Source: Saccharina japonica
Lineage: Eukaryota > Sar > Phaeophyceae > Laminariales > Laminariaceae
Reading direction: 5' to 3'
Assembly (NCBI GenBank): GCA_008828725.1
Contig: MEHQ01002827.1
Coordinates: forward strand, 186,001 to 250,000
DNA length: 64,000 bases
Below, piece by piece: positions 11,851-23,343 of this stretch (position 1 is its first letter; each line of letters begins with the position of its first letter). The notes below the pieces were generated by a model. The model saw nothing but the letters and a program-made list of their open reading frames with translations, was not told the origin of the DNA and made no database searches. The position numbers were made by a program, and so were the translations under genes.

Positions 11851-12426
11851 CGAATTAATATTAAATGTACACCAGATACCAGGTATATACGTACTTTTGT
11901 ACCGGAATCTGACATCGTACGTACAGTACTATGAATAAGGTGAATACGGCGTAAAACGATACGTTGACGTTGAGGTTGGCCGAGACATTGAGATTGAATT
12001 GATGTGTGAATGATATTATTAATAATCGTTACGTACGTTTATATACATATAGTTCGTCTACACGTATATACGTGCGTACGTGCGTCCAATTTGCTATCAT
12101 AGGGGCGGTTTCCCTCACACAGGAGCTTTTATTATTGTGATTAACTCGTAGTTTATTTATTTCCTTCGTTCTTTCACTCCACAATTACTGGAGCCAGTGT
12201 CTTGTGACTTGTGAACACTGACTATTAATAGGTAATTTGGCGACAACAACGATGACACACGCGCCTATACGTGTACACAATAGCATACGTACGCACACTA
12301 CAAGCATATCATATGCGTACGCACAATATGATGCGATGCTCTCGTCTATCTAGCGGTATAGACCCAAACCGTGCGGGCGGTTGTCCTGGCGTTTGTCACT
12401 TGTCACACTGTACGAGTAGCGGCGGT

Positions 12427-12460
12427 GGTGGCGGTTGCCCTGGGAACTGAATCTCGGCGG
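12427..12460 (-). repeat. tRNA-like SINE fragment
   Basis: On the minus strand 'gattcagttcccagggcaacc' resembles a tRNA T-arm plus 3' stem. A related plus-strand piece lies at 36285-36335. Neither folds into a full cloverleaf, so these look like remnants of a tRNA-derived short element and not tRNA genes. Confidence 0.3.
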
Positions 12461-12781
12461 GTGTCGTACCGTATATATGTGTACTATAGTTAAAAGTAAG
12501 ATCCGCGCATATCTCCGCTCCCGGTCTCAAGCTGCGCCGCACGGTTGGAACTGCTGCTGTCCTCGTGTTTATCGACTTGGGGAATGCCTGCGCTGTTATC
12601 GCGGTTTTCTGTGTCACCCGCGCCACTTCTTCCTCCGCTTTCGTCTGCCCCTGGGACGGACGTATTTCCGAGCCGGGTTTCTCCAAAGCAAGTGGAGGGG
12701 CACACACCACACACAAACAGCGAAAATGGTGGCTTTGGAAAAACTTCTCGAACGACGAGAGACCTTTCCATAGACAGACGC

Positions 12782-12814
12782 ATCGATCGATCGATCGATC
12801 GATCGATCGATCGA
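12782..12814. repeat. (ATCG)n microsatellite
   Basis: Eight uninterrupted tetranucleotide units, self-complementary as a whole. Two overlapping 12490-12783 and 12396-12716 minus-strand frames end just beside it. They are Ser/Asp-rich, lack domains and are not called as genes. Confidence 0.95.
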
Positions 12815-13043
12815 CGTTTGTTTACACCTTCTTCTTCCCCATTATGTCAAGAAACCCTCACTCACTCACTCGTTCGATGGGGTGCGTTATCTTAAGAATA
12901 GCAATGGTATCATGCGTCCGTGTGATATACGGTGGTATTAACCGCCGCCGCCGCCACGTTTTTTTTTTTGTAAGCTCCTGTTTTTTTTTCCGTCACCAAA
13001 AAAAGTAAAAAAACAAAAAAGTGCTTCATGTATTCATATTATA

Positions 13044-13071
13044 TCATCACCATCATCATCATCATCATCAT
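13044..13071. repeat. (CAT)n microsatellite
   Basis: Nine CAT units reading as poly-His in one frame. Nothing else recognisable occurs between 12900 and 14240 apart from a poly-G run near 13251-13268. Confidence 0.95.
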
Positions 13072-14244
13072 ATGATAATAGAGCGAGAGTGGGAAGAATT
13101 CGATGAAAATATGGCAGTGAGAATGCTGAACGAACTCTATATATGCAGTAGGTATATGTTATGGTATTACTGGCTGTGTCCTTACCCTAATCTTAGCACA
13201 TACCGGCTATTATTGTAGTAAGTGTCATGGTATTCACATAAGCATGACACCGGGGGGGGGGGGGGGGAGACACCTGACTGACCTGGTGATCGTGGCTTTT
13301 TTGTTAACAAAGCCGCCGAGAGGGGGAAAAAAACTCCAATGTACATACAGTACGCGACATATATACACATGTGTTAATTATTTGGGAGTTAATAATTTTA
13401 GGCTGAGATTTCGTTTAATTTAAGAATTTACTGCTACGTTCGTACGTAAACATTTAGTTGTGCTCAGCGAGAAACGCCACTCTAAATCCTACCGGTGTAT
13501 AACACAGCCTTTCAGAGCCTATGCTCAACGTTGACGTCACAATGTGCCGTGTGCCTTCCATGGCCAAAATAGGAGGTTATCATCTGTCGTCGCGTACGTA
13601 CTGCAAGACGAGTTGAGCTGGAAGGTACAAAAGCTAAATACTGTACGTGAGTGAAAAACAAAGATGCATGCATCAACATGCGTGCACATATATATATACA
13701 TGCATGCATGCGCCTTTCTTTTTTATTTATTATGTTTTATTTCTTGTTCTTCTCTTCTTCGCCTTTGGCTGTCATGTTGTCACTATACAGCAGCACACAG
13801 CAGTACTACTAATTGTCACTGCCGGTTTTTTTTTCTATTATTACGATACTGCGCAACCAGTGTCATAGGTGTCTTGTTGGGTACTGGTATCAAATACTTG
13901 TTTTATGTGCTCTGTGATATCAGGTACCAGGTGCGCTATACAAAGTACGACGAGTGGACATATATACAATTTTTGCTTCCTAAATACGAGTGCCTCGTTT
14001 CATTTGCGACGATTTTGGCATTCTCTGTCTCGCATAGATGAAAATAAAATACCGGTCCGCGCAAGTCCGCGTATAAATTATGTAGCGTCTGCCCGAGGTC
14101 TGCCCACAGAAGAACTATCTCCCTGGTAGGACGAATAATCAGTACGGACTACCGGGGAGGAGGAAGTAGGCGTGTTCGGTGTTGGATATCGTTGGGCGGG
14201 CGGCGCGAGTTCGCGCCGGTTGGTCGTTGGCTAGAAGCAACAGG

Positions 14245-14402
14245 CAGCAACAACAGCAACAACAACAACAACAACTTCATCAATAACAACAACAACTTCG
14301 TCAACAACAACAACAACAACAACAACAATAACAACAAAAATAACAACAACAACCACAGCAAGAACAAGAACAACAACAACTTCATCAAAAACAACAACAA
14401 CG
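14245..14402. repeat. (CAA)n array beside the YHS gene
   Basis: Imperfect CAA/AAC triplets, with a short 'tgcc' array just after. It lies in the intron immediately downstream of exon 2 of the minus-strand YHS gene (donor at 14451). On the minus strand it reads as a T/G-rich tract, pyrimidine-biased like much intron sequence. Confidence 0.9.
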
Positions 14403-14451
14403 AAACGTGCCTGCCTGCCTGCCTGCCTATCGTTCGTTGTGATGCTCTCAC

Positions 14452-16018
14452 CTCAAACACTCGCAGATTATGTATGGAGCTGAAGTAGAAACGGTAGGCC
14501 CCAAACATCGCCATGTAGTTGTCTGTCCCATACACCGGCGACTCCCCCTCGGCCAAGGAGAAGTAAGAGACGAGGTCGACTCCGTCCAAAACAGGGAGCG
14601 TGAAATCGCCAGTGCACTCCGCTGCGTGTTGTTGGTTTTTGTTGTCGTTGTCGTTATTATCGTTGTTGGATGTTGTCGTCGTTGTTGTTGGATGTTGTTG
14701 TTGGATATTGTTGGATGTTGTTGGATGTTATTGTTGGATGTTTTTGTTGGATGTTGTTGTTGTTGATGTTATGTTGTCGTCGTCGTTGTTGTCGACGTTA
14801 TTGTTGGATGTTGTCGTCGTTTTTATTCAATGTTTGTTTGTTGTTGACGTTGTTGACGTTGATGTTGTTGTTGTTGTTGTCGTCGTCGATGTTGCCGTTT
14901 TTGTTGGATGTTGTCGTTGTTGTTTGCCGTTTCCAAAGGACACGGACCGAGAACGAGAAGAAAAAACACGAGTTAGTTGTTGTTATTAACATTAATAGTT
15001 GTTTATCGGTTCCCCCGGACACGGACCGAGAGCAAGTAAATGGAGTAAGATCACAAGACAGACAGGGAGCAAACAAACGACGGACAAATAAATGTATGCA
15101 TGCGCGTAATATATATAGTGTGTGCTTATATGTACGTACTATTAATGTCAATATTAGTAGTATACCAGGTATACTTGAAGAGTAATATGCATGGTTTGCT
15201 GCATGATGCGTGCATGTTCCTGCATGTATACGAAGTATATGTATATTGTCGTTCTCACATTACGTCGCTACTTGCCAGAACCTAGCCCCCCTCATGGTCG
15301 CGAAAACAGCGTTTCTCAGACAACGCGAAGAAAATGAGTTACTAAATAGTATCTTGACTCAAGCGACACACCTTCCTTCCTTCCTTCCTTCCTTGCAGAA
15401 CCGCCGCATGTTTTTTTTACAACACACATATGAATATGTACAAAACATCTTATTTCCATTTTTCTTTTTTTAAACGCGGCACAACACCCGGAGTACAAAG
15501 TACAAGATCTAGTACATTTTTCGAAACCTTTTTTTTTTTTTAATTTTAACTCTCTCGACGACGGACACCTATATATATATACGTACGTACGGCTAATAAA
15601 GGACATTCACCACGCGTACTACAGTACGTACGTACTGTAACCAAGCCGAGAACTCCAGTCACCGACCTGTGGTGGTCTGGGCAGGATCTGTGCCGTTGTC
15701 TCCGTTGTGAGGGTCGATCAGGCCGGAGTAGTACCGAATATCCAGCTCGGCCTGGCGGGCGTTCAGGTCGGCCGCTGCCGCCGCCGCAGCCGCAGGTGGA
15801 GGAACGGCTGGCGTGACCTGCCCTCTGCTTCTCAACCCGCCGCCGCCGCCGCCGCCGCCGCTGCTGCTGCTGCTGGGGAAAATGCTGACAACGGCTTTCG
15901 CGGCGGCGAGGATGCCCAGCGCAGCCAAAAACGGGAGCAGGAGGAGCTCTCGGGCGCGCGGGGGGTGATTTATAGGGTTATTTGCTGGTCGTGATGGCGG
16001 CAGCCTGAAGCAACTCAT
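14452..16018 (-). CDS. Membrane-anchored YHS-domain protein, first two exons (partial)
   Basis: Exon 1 is 16018-15667, exon 2 is 14621-14452; the intron (15666-14622) has a GTCGGT donor and a GCAG acceptor in matching phase 1. Residues 1-24 are a short basic N-terminus and 25-47 a hydrophobic anchor. A low-complexity linker with runs of Ser, Gly and Ala follows. Exon 2 gives ECTGDF, then VDLVSYFSL, the pattern of the YHS domain, a small fold often tied to metal or cofactor binding. Exon 2 ends at a GTGAGA donor after '..VFE', exactly where its paralogue at 35010-48489 has an intron. The expected next exons (a GGFC motif and a C-terminal GD..W..WF motif) were not found downstream, so they lie beyond 1 or are lost. 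The start is the first ATG in frame. Function is inferred from the domain only. Confidence 0.75.
14628..14930. repeat. (GTT)n-rich array in intron 1 of the YHS gene
   Basis: About 300 bp of GTT, GTC and 'ttggatgttg' units beginning directly upstream of exon 2 (acceptor at 14623-14622). On the gene strand it is a CAA/CAAC-rich tract, poor in pyrimidine runs, so the acceptor sits in an odd context. Confidence 0.9.
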
Positions 16019-16065
16019 CAAAGAGAAAAGCGTAACACCCGGCACAGGCTCTTACAGTAGCAGAG

Positions 16066-16140
16066 AGGTGGTGGTGGTGGTGGTGGTGGTGGTAGTGGTG
16101 GTGGTGGTGGTGGTGGTGGTTGTGGTAGTGGTGGTGGTGC
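16066..16140. repeat. (GTG)n microsatellite
   Basis: GTG/GTA triplets beginning 48 bp upstream of the YHS start codon at 16018 (upstream on the minus strand). It could lie in the promoter or 5' untranslated region. From 16150 to 17560 I see no further gene, only TACGTA-type words and short chance frames. Confidence 0.9.
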
Positions 16141-17559
16141 CTGTAGAACGAAAAACGGTAAAGACAGGCCATAAAAGGAACAGAACGTTTTTTTAGGGCG
16201 GAGAGCGGGGAGGAGAGAAGATTCGCTACTGCCGGGACGGGTGGGACACAAGGACACAAGGACGCAGACAGGGGGAGACAGCAGCACACAGGACGCCACA
16301 ACAATTGTTGTGATGGCACCCGACGGCGCGGCTGGCTGTGACGGCTGGACCGAGCGCAGAGAGGGATCGAAAGGACATAAACCAGCACCCGTGATACGGT
16401 TATACGGCAGAAACTTCCTACGTACGTATTCAGGACAAGTGAAAATACGTATTATATGAACAAACATACTTGGTACATACCGGTATATACGACGTATTCA
16501 TACATTCATACCCATACGCAGACACCACGAACGTATTCGACACATTTGATGAATTGCTGGGGTTCTGGAATCATTCTCCGTTCTGCGTATCACACATCAT
16601 ACGCATGCACATGCATAATACGTATGATATACAGAATATATGTGCTGATTCTTGTATACCAGTATAGCAACAGCAGTACTGGCTGGTGTATGCCCGTACA
16701 AACATAGTAATATTAATACGAGTACGTATACATACCTTCTGAAAAGAGTTACAGCAGTCAGTAAGCACCACGTATATATGCTTCAAAAGATTGGCCCGAT
16801 TAGTGGCTGGGGCCTCTGGTATTTTGAAAGCTCCAGCCAGTAAATGTGAAACCCTGGTATCTTATACTGGCCGCGTCAACCCTAAGTGTTGTACTGGATC
16901 CGAACAGCAAAAAAAACTGGTGGGGGCGATGGTGAGGGGGCCTCAACAGGAGCGCCCCCGGAGGGCCCGCTGAAGGCACATCCAACCGGAGGCACGTTTT
17001 CCCGCGATTTGGCGTCACCATTCAGAAAACTACCTGTCTATCTGTCTGTCAATACGAGTACAATTAGTGGTAGTGGCCCCTCTATTGTGCCGGTTGAGTA
17101 GTGCCGGTTGCCAGCTTGAAAGTGGCTGTGGAATCGCTTGGCACATATGGGATTCACCAGTCAGTGTGGCAGTGTGCGGAGTCGTGCCGGTTGCCGCTAC
17201 GATTACAGTGCCTCGGTATTGTTGGCTGGCGCATACCGGCACTGCACTTTGGAGGGAATACTACTACGGCTACTGGCTGTGCAGTACTGTGATACTGCAC
17301 ATGTTTGTATGATACCTGGTGGTGTAAAAAAAGACAATGCCTGGATCAGGGGTGATGGTATAGATTGGCTCACAGGACAGACGACAAAAAAATCGGACAG
17401 AGTGCATGGCTGTACAGGAGAAGGGCGGGGAGTGTGCAAAATTCAGGTTAGATATAAAGAATATGGAGCATGCATAGTATGCCACTCAGTGCCTTCTTGA
17501 TGATCGCTCGTCGTTATAATATGTCCACACCTACGAGCACAGATCATGAATAATCTAGA

Positions 17560-17705
17560 TCACCATCTACAGAATCTCCGCACTTACTTGCCGTTGTGAG
17601 AAGTTGTGCGAGATCTGCGTGGTACAGACCTGATCTAGAAAACATGTGCTACAGTAGATCATGCGAATCCCACTCGAAAACATGAGCTAGATCCCAAGAT
17701 CCGGA
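17560..17705. repeat. Dispersed repeat (pair of 58800-58935)
   Basis: Both copies share 'agaatct' or 'agattctgta', a 'gccgt.atgaga' segment, 'gatct..' and 'aaacatgtgcta', then 'agatcatg' and 'cccac' near the end. The copies are strongly diverged and in the same orientation. Several 'ctagatc' words flank this copy. Confidence 0.45.
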
Positions 17706-17765
17706 ATCTGTCTCCCCTGAAAGATCTAGATCATCAAGTGGACATCGATGATATGTCCTATTGCG

Positions 17766-17867
17766 GGACACCATAGTAAATAAGACCTACGGTTCACACA
17801 AACAACTATATACTTGCCTATTTTTACTAACCATACTTGGTCCTATTTACTATGGTCCTCCGTAAAT
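17766..17867. mobile_element. Short palindromic MITE-like element, second copy
   Basis: Left end 'accatagtaaataagacc', right end 'ggtcctatttactatggt', nearly perfect inverted repeats around a ~60-bp interior. It belongs to the same family as 1334-1437. Its ends are better preserved than those of the first copy. Confidence 0.7.
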
Positions 17868-17984
17868 AGTACGTACTGTAGGTACGTGAATATGTTCCGC
17901 TTTTCGTCCCCAAAAAGTTGGCAAGGGATTAATTACAGTGTCTTTCTTTGCAATGCATCTACCGTAGTAGTTCTTCTCCGTCTC

Positions 17985-18105
17985 GCCGCGTTTGTGCCCA
18001 CACACAAGAACTTATTGTATTCCACCTGGTGCTGTATCTCTCTAGGGGCGAAGAATCAGCACGGACACTGGATGTGCTGGATGTCGATGGGTAGAAATAA
18101 TATAA
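17985..18105 (+). repeat. Dispersed repeat block B, short copy
   Basis: 'ctgtatctctctaggggcgaagaatcagc' and 'gctggatgtcgatgggtag' match block B at 43040-43215 and 4945-5112. It lies just right of the second MITE. Confidence 0.55.
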
Positions 18106-18229
18106 TGCGCAGAACGCCTGTTCCAGAACACAAGCACGCAACAATCGATTCGCGGAATCTCTTACCGAGTACTATGTACAGCATACGAGGTGCATGCGTA
18201 TATGTATACAGTAAGCGTTACGTACACTT

Positions 18230-18372
18230 AGGTTCTTTGTCTGGCAAGGGCTCGGCTCCAGGGCCGTCGGCAGGGTCCGCAGAGCCCACGCCATCAGTGG
18301 CTGAAGAGGCTTCGCCCATCGTGCTCACGGTCTCCTCTCCCTCTCTCTCCTCTCTCGGCGCTCGGCGCCAGT
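18230..18372. other. GC-rich, exon-like island, gene unknown
   Basis: A GC-rich, stop-poor patch readable on both strands. The minus strand gives an acidic Ala/Gly/Ser/Asp-rich stretch starting with an ATG near 18320. The plus strand gives a Ser/Pro-rich stretch ending in a stop at 18374. It resembles the confirmed exons in composition but has no domain and no splice partner I can support. From 18380 to 19070 I see nothing else. Confidence 0.2.
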
Positions 18373-19075
18373 GACCAATGGCATGTCATTGCTCAGCGCT
18401 GCGAATTATGATGGGCTTTCATTGTATTGCAAGGCGTTGTCGTGGGACGTACGTGACTGTGACTGGTTACTGGCTACTGGCTACGTATGCTGGCAGGTTC
18501 TCATCACCGTCAACTGCCAGTTTCCAGTAGATTCATGCGTGGGAGGTACACAGGAACCCGTCCATTTTGCTGGCAGGCTATTTATTGACAATTCCTCACT
18601 GGCTACGGACGGTAGGGTTGGATCCCCCGGGAAGGCATGCTGTGGTATAATATATCTACACTGTACGCACGCTACGTGCACTAACGGTAGGTACACCGTA
18701 TAAACAGAGGAACCTGGTGCCGGGTATATAGTATTCCATTGGCATTGATTGGCAGAGGTACACCAAAAAATATACACCGCTGGCAGTGGCTTGGCTGTGG
18801 AGGTGTGTCAGCCGGTGTGATTGGGTCGCGTATCGAGGAGATGATAAGCAGGACGAGGAGAGCCCTGGCAATCTATATGTATGGTACCTCTCGCTGATAC
18901 ACATGTGGTTGTGCTGTTCGGAGCAAAAAGCGTTACGTATACCCGTAAATGTATAACCGGGTTTAAGTACAGTGCCAGTATGTTTCGTATGATGAACACA
19001 GCATTCTTTTTTTTGTACAAAGATGTCTAATAATGTCGGCAGTTTTACGCTCGCTCGTGACTGCCCGCATACAGG

Positions 19076-19082
19076 AGTAGTG

Positions 19083-19138
<56 letters not shown>

Positions 19139-19265
19139 CGTAGTGGTAGTGGTAGTGGTAGTGGTCGTAGTGGTAGTGGTAGTGGTAGTAGTGGTAGTGG
19201 TAGTGGTAGTGGTAGTAGTAGTGGTCGTAGTGGTAGTGGTAGTAGTGGTAGTGGTAGTGGTAGTG

Positions 19266-19322
<57 letters not shown>

Positions 19323-19390
19323 TAGTAGTAGCAGTAGTAGTAGTAATAGTAGTAGTAGTGGTAGTATAATAGTAGTAGTAGTAATTAGTA
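19076..19390. repeat. (GTA)n / (GTAGTG)n microsatellite
   Basis: More than 300 bp of GTA triplets with GTG and GTC substitutions in a higher-order pattern. A pure GTA block comes first, then mixed 'gtagtg' blocks, then pure GTA again. It opens a 100-codon poly-Val frame that is not a gene. Confidence 0.95.
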
Positions 19391-19597
19391 CAGGACGCCT
19401 ATTAATATTAAGAAACAGAAAAGCTGGATTTCTTACTTAAAAATCGGTGCGTTCTATACGAGTACTTAATAGTTAATAGGGTCAGCAACGACTCCCCAAC
19501 TAATTATTTTCCTGTATCATTATCAGATTGATGGGCGTTTGTTTTTGTCCCATTTTTTGTGTTCGGAAGTTCGACATTCTTCGACCACCACTATAAC

Positions 19598-20685
19598 GGG
19601 GAACCATACGCAGTGAATAGGACCTGAGGTACACACAAAAATAGAAAACTTATTATCGGAGGGGTTCGAAAACTCGTACACGACTTTCCCACGGGACAAC
19701 CAACGGTAGCAGAACCCATATGCAGCTAGGCTAGAATTTTGGGGACTATAAGGAAGAGAAAGAACCCGCAGAAAGAATAAGAGTCAAACGAGCGACGTCA
19801 TTGAGATAAGAGAAAGGTCAACAAGTATGGGTGTGATCTCATGCCGCAGCAGAGAGGCCTCATTGGTCCCAAACTATATACGATTTAACCTACAACGCAA
19901 TGTTACAACAGTAATCTGACACAGAAAAGAGGCGAAGCCCGCAGGGCAGATCCCCTTTTCAGAAAAGCCTCCTCGTTGTACTGGGAGACAGTGATTGAGT
20001 ATCACTCGGTGAGCGATATCGCAGCTCTACAACAGCACGACAAAGTAGAAAGAGGCTAGGAAAAAAAACAGACCATCCCGCCCGCACATCGTTGGTAGCG
20101 AGGTTGTACCGTCGACAACGACATCAGTTTTATTAGTGTTTATTTTGCCGGGGTACCTACTCTCTGCGACGAGGTGCCGCGTTGATTGCTAGAGGCAATC
20201 AACGCGGGAGTAGTAACCCTGGGTGAGCGTCTCCGGCTGATCGCAGCAGGAGGCCTCATTGATCCCAAACTATATACGATTTAACCTACGATGCAATGTT
20301 ACAACAGGAATCGGGAACCGATATAAAAATAAACTGTAGTTTGTTGTTGTAGAGATAATTTGGCGTTGTGGTTCATATTCTTGGCGGAGTAAGAAGTACG
20401 TAGCGCACTTCACACCAGCAGCTGGCATTGTTTGGTTGATCGTGCTTGTGGAAATACCAAGTGGATACCGCACGGAACGGTGCTGGCAGACTGGTAGAAC
20501 ACGCGAACAGACAGGGCTGTTATTTACAACTGGACAGCGGTCGCTCGCTGGACCAGATAATTCGTGATTTCTCGAGTTCACCGCTGGGCGGCGAATCGGG
20601 GAATTAGCGAGGGCAACTGCAACATCGGATTTCCCCCTTTTTACTAGCAATGCTTGGTTCTATTTACTATGGCCCCCCGTAATAT
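19598..20685. mobile_element. 1.1-kb element with MITE-type ends, internal repeats and hairpin
   Basis: The left end (19598-19650) carries 'gggaaccata', 'gaataggacc' and 'acacacaaaaatag'. The right end (20645-20685) carries 'gcttggttctatttactatgg', matching the short MITEs at 1334 and 17766. Inside, a ~65-bp segment occurs twice in the same direction (about 19853-19917 and 20250-20312). A perfect 13-bp-stem hairpin lies between the copies. A 126-codon minus-strand frame (20650-20270) has no domain I know. It may be a longer relative of the MITE. Confidence 0.5.
20177..20207. other. Perfect 13-bp hairpin
   Basis: Stem 'ccgcgttgattgc' pairs exactly with 'gcaatcaacgcgg' around the 5-nt loop 'tagag'. 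It sits between two direct repeats in the element at 19598-20685. It could be a structural end or recombination site; function is not known. Confidence 0.75.
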
Positions 20686-20754
20686 TAGCACCCCTAAGTC
20701 GAGATATAGACCTCTGTTGAGAAAGTGCGGACGGCCAATTATCTGTAATGGCAT

Positions 20755-21226
20755 TCATAAGGCGGACTGCGCTATTTGGTATAATTTTGCCGAGTATTGA
20801 GGTATGATTTGATACGTATATGAGGATGGTATGTATGATTGCACAATGTCAGATGGCGGCCAATGGAATAACAATAATAATTGAAAAAAAAAAAACTGCC
20901 GTACGTAGATAAAAACACTACTTTTATAAATAGCAATTGACACAATATTTGTCTGGTAAGAGGCAAGAACCAGCTGGAAGTCCGAATAATGCAGCGTGTC
21001 AAAATAGCGGCGTAATTGTAACTAGCTGCCCCGAAAAATATCTGTAGATTAGAGTCGCCCGAACTCCCATTAGTAGAGTCACTCGGAAACCTGGGGACGC
21101 GGGGTGGATATTACCCTCCGTGGCTTTAAGTTGGCTTGACGTTTTAGCTCGAAATATATTTAGTTTTATACTGAAGTTTGTGTAGGACGCACCCAGCCTG
21201 ACATAACTATATGAGTCTGGCCACAA
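20755..21226 (-). other. Two short minus-strand frames, unrecognised
   Basis: A 75-codon frame (21226-20999) has ordinary protein-like composition and is followed by Tyr/Phe-rich frames on the same strand (21002-20755). I found no start, splice or domain evidence. It could be a decayed element or chance. Confidence 0.15.
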
Positions 21227-21332
21227 AATCGAGTTGATCGGTGTCGCGTTCTGTGTTACAGTAATACGAAGTATACGTAGTGGTACGCCACAACACCAAT
21301 GTGGCTGAGAAAACTGTTACGTAACGTAATAC

Positions 21333-21475
21333 GGCCACCCATCCACACCCACCCACCCGCCCACCCACTAACGCACCCACCCACCCACCCACCCACTCAC
21401 CCACTACTAACCCACCTACCCACCCACCAAGCAACAAACCCACCCACCCACTCACCCCCCCCCCCCCCCCCCCCC
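21333..21475. repeat. (CCCA)n array ending in poly-C
   Basis: About 110 bp of CCCA/CCAC units followed by roughly 20 C. It opens Pro/Thr-rich and Trp/Gly-rich frames on opposite strands, neither of which is a gene. Confidence 0.9.
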
Positions 21476-21514
21476 GCGAAAAAAATGAAAAGCAAAAAGC
21501 AAAAAAAAACAGAG

Positions 21515-21580
21515 AAAGGGGGTTTTGAACCCACGCTTCTGACCTCGAGAGTCGAGCGCCCTACACGGCTGACCCAAAAC
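21515..21580 (-). repeat. tRNA-like SINE head
   Basis: The minus strand contains 'agccgtgtagggcgc' (D-arm-like), 'tcgactctcgaggtcag' (anticodon-arm-like) and 'gtgggttcaaaacccc' (T-arm-like) in tRNA order. The acceptor stem does not pair and the D-loop is short, so this is not a working tRNA. A T-rich tail follows the T-arm, as in a tRNA-derived retroposon. Confidence 0.4.
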
Positions 21581-21691
21581 AAGCATACTAATTGTTTGCC
21601 ACGCCCGGCATTAAACCGACTTTCGACGCTCGCCGCTCGCTGAGTTTGGCTGCGGCGCCCCTCTTCTTTCGCCGGGGACACCACCGAGAGG

Positions 21692-21724
21692 GGTGTTGGG
21701 GGGGGGGGGAGGGGGGGGGGGGGT
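21692..21724. repeat. Poly-G run
   Basis: Two G blocks of about ten or more separated by single A residues. The sequence on either side (21600-21790) is GC-rich but has no supported gene. Confidence 0.9.
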
Positions 21725-22144
21725 CGCGCAGCCGAAGGCGGTCTGGTGACGCTCGGGAAAACAGCCGGGTTTTTTTTGAGCTATGCTAAAACAAACTCGG
21801 GCTGTGAACATCCGAAACGACATCATTATCACCACAACCACCACAACATTGCGGTATTAAACAAAAAGGGTTGCTAGTATTGTTGTTGTTTGTTGTTGTT
21901 GTTGATGATGTCAAATGTCGATGTCTTAATCTTGTAATTTGGATTCGTGTGGCCTTGCGGATGCGCCATCCTCCTCATGGCACGTCAACTCGGCCCCGGG
22001 TTTCGCTGTGGCTCGGGGAGGAGGGGCGGAGGGGGCGGGTACAATGGACGAAGCAAAGCGTCTTCTCGCGCCGCGTCAGCCCACGCTCGTTCCAGCAAGA
22101 GTGCCGCATGAGCAAGGCACAGAACGGGACGCAACACCGAACGT

Positions 22145-22275
22145 TAGGTGGCTAGTATCTCCACCGGACCTGTTCCTCTCGGGGCTGACGTCAGGGCGAG
22201 GCCAGGTCGGATCAACACGCTCACGCGCCCGAGGTATGACGACAGCAGCAGCCTGGTCTGCTGTTGCAACGAGAA
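22145..22275 (-). repeat. Dispersed repeat, inverted copy of 6255-6370
   Basis: The complement of this segment matches 6255-6370, including 'cccgagaggaacaggt' against 'cccgagaggagaaggt' and 'gggcgcgtgagc'. It lies in a GC-rich block (21950-22280) with overlapping chance frames on both strands. The 22300-23300 stretch holds tandem 'tggtgagct' words near 22370-22460, a GC-rich patch at 22620-22810, and no gene I can support. Confidence 0.45.
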
Positions 22276-23343
22276 CCACGGGTTAAACAAAACTAACACA
22301 CGACGAAACGCGTATATTTTTGTATGCATGTGTGGAACTATTGGTGGGCTATTTTTATATGTGGAAATGTGGTGAGCTATGTTTTTTCATGTATATATAT
22401 GTGGAATTTGTGGTGAGCTATGCTTCTACACATATATGTGGAAGTGTGGTGAGCTTAGCTTCTTTGCAACTGCACCCACGTTTTTCGGGGGGGGAGGGGA
22501 GGGACGAACTATTTGGATTTAGTGTGGTATACTGTTTGCAGTAGTATTTTCTTTTTTTGTCATTCTGCAGGAGGATTGAAAAAAATATAAAAGGTACGAC
22601 AAGAGGGGCGGCGACATCCTCCTTGCTACCTTGGAGAGCGTTTGTCTCGCGAGGTCAAGACGCAAGAGGGCGTGGCTGCCGCAGGTTTTGGGCGTGCGTA
22701 GGCGGGGTGGGGGCGGGGGCCGGGGCGGACCAGAAGCATCGGGGCGCCCGGTCTCATGGCTCGCTGTTTTGCGCGGCCGTCGAGGGAGCAGCGTCGCAGA
22801 ATCGTCTCCCGAGAGGACATTTTTTTTTGCTCCCTTTTTGTTTTGTGGTGAAACGTACTCGTTTGTGCAGCTTCGCTTTTGACCTGCACATCAAATTGTC
22901 AAACAAGCGTTGCGGGGCTCGGTGGCTCCTGCACACACGGCGCGAACGGGGTTTTCGTGACCAAGAGCCCACCTATAACCATGATCGCTGATCGCAGTTT
23001 TTTTTTGCTTGCTGCCGCCCATCGTGTATACATCGCGTGTATACGTGGTGTGTGTATATGATATGTGCCTTTTTGTATTAACAAAATTAATAAGGTTCGA
23101 CCAGGAATGCTGCTTGCTATGATGCTGTATGCATGTGCAGGTTGTCTCGTATGGCATTGCTTTGACCACTCACACCTCACACACTCACACGCGGTTACTG
23201 GGTGCTGCTTTTTAGATGTGTTCTCTTCTTGATAGTAGTATCAGTCTCTTGCCTTGACCAGACAGGCTATGTATATATATTATGGACGGCCGTGTGTACG
23301 TTTTTTCCTCTCCCGGGCCATTTTAGGCTTCCTTGCAAAACCC

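Noticed and set aside
14149-14589. 146-codon minus frame read as one protein
   Set aside because: Only its first part (to 14452) is exon 2 of the YHS gene. After the donor it runs through a CAA array and reads poly-Leu.
19023-19325. 100-codon poly-Val open frame
   Set aside because: It is made entirely by the GTA/GTG microsatellite.
21333-21455. Trp/Gly-rich minus frame and Pro/Thr-rich plus frame
   Set aside because: Both arise from the CCCA array.
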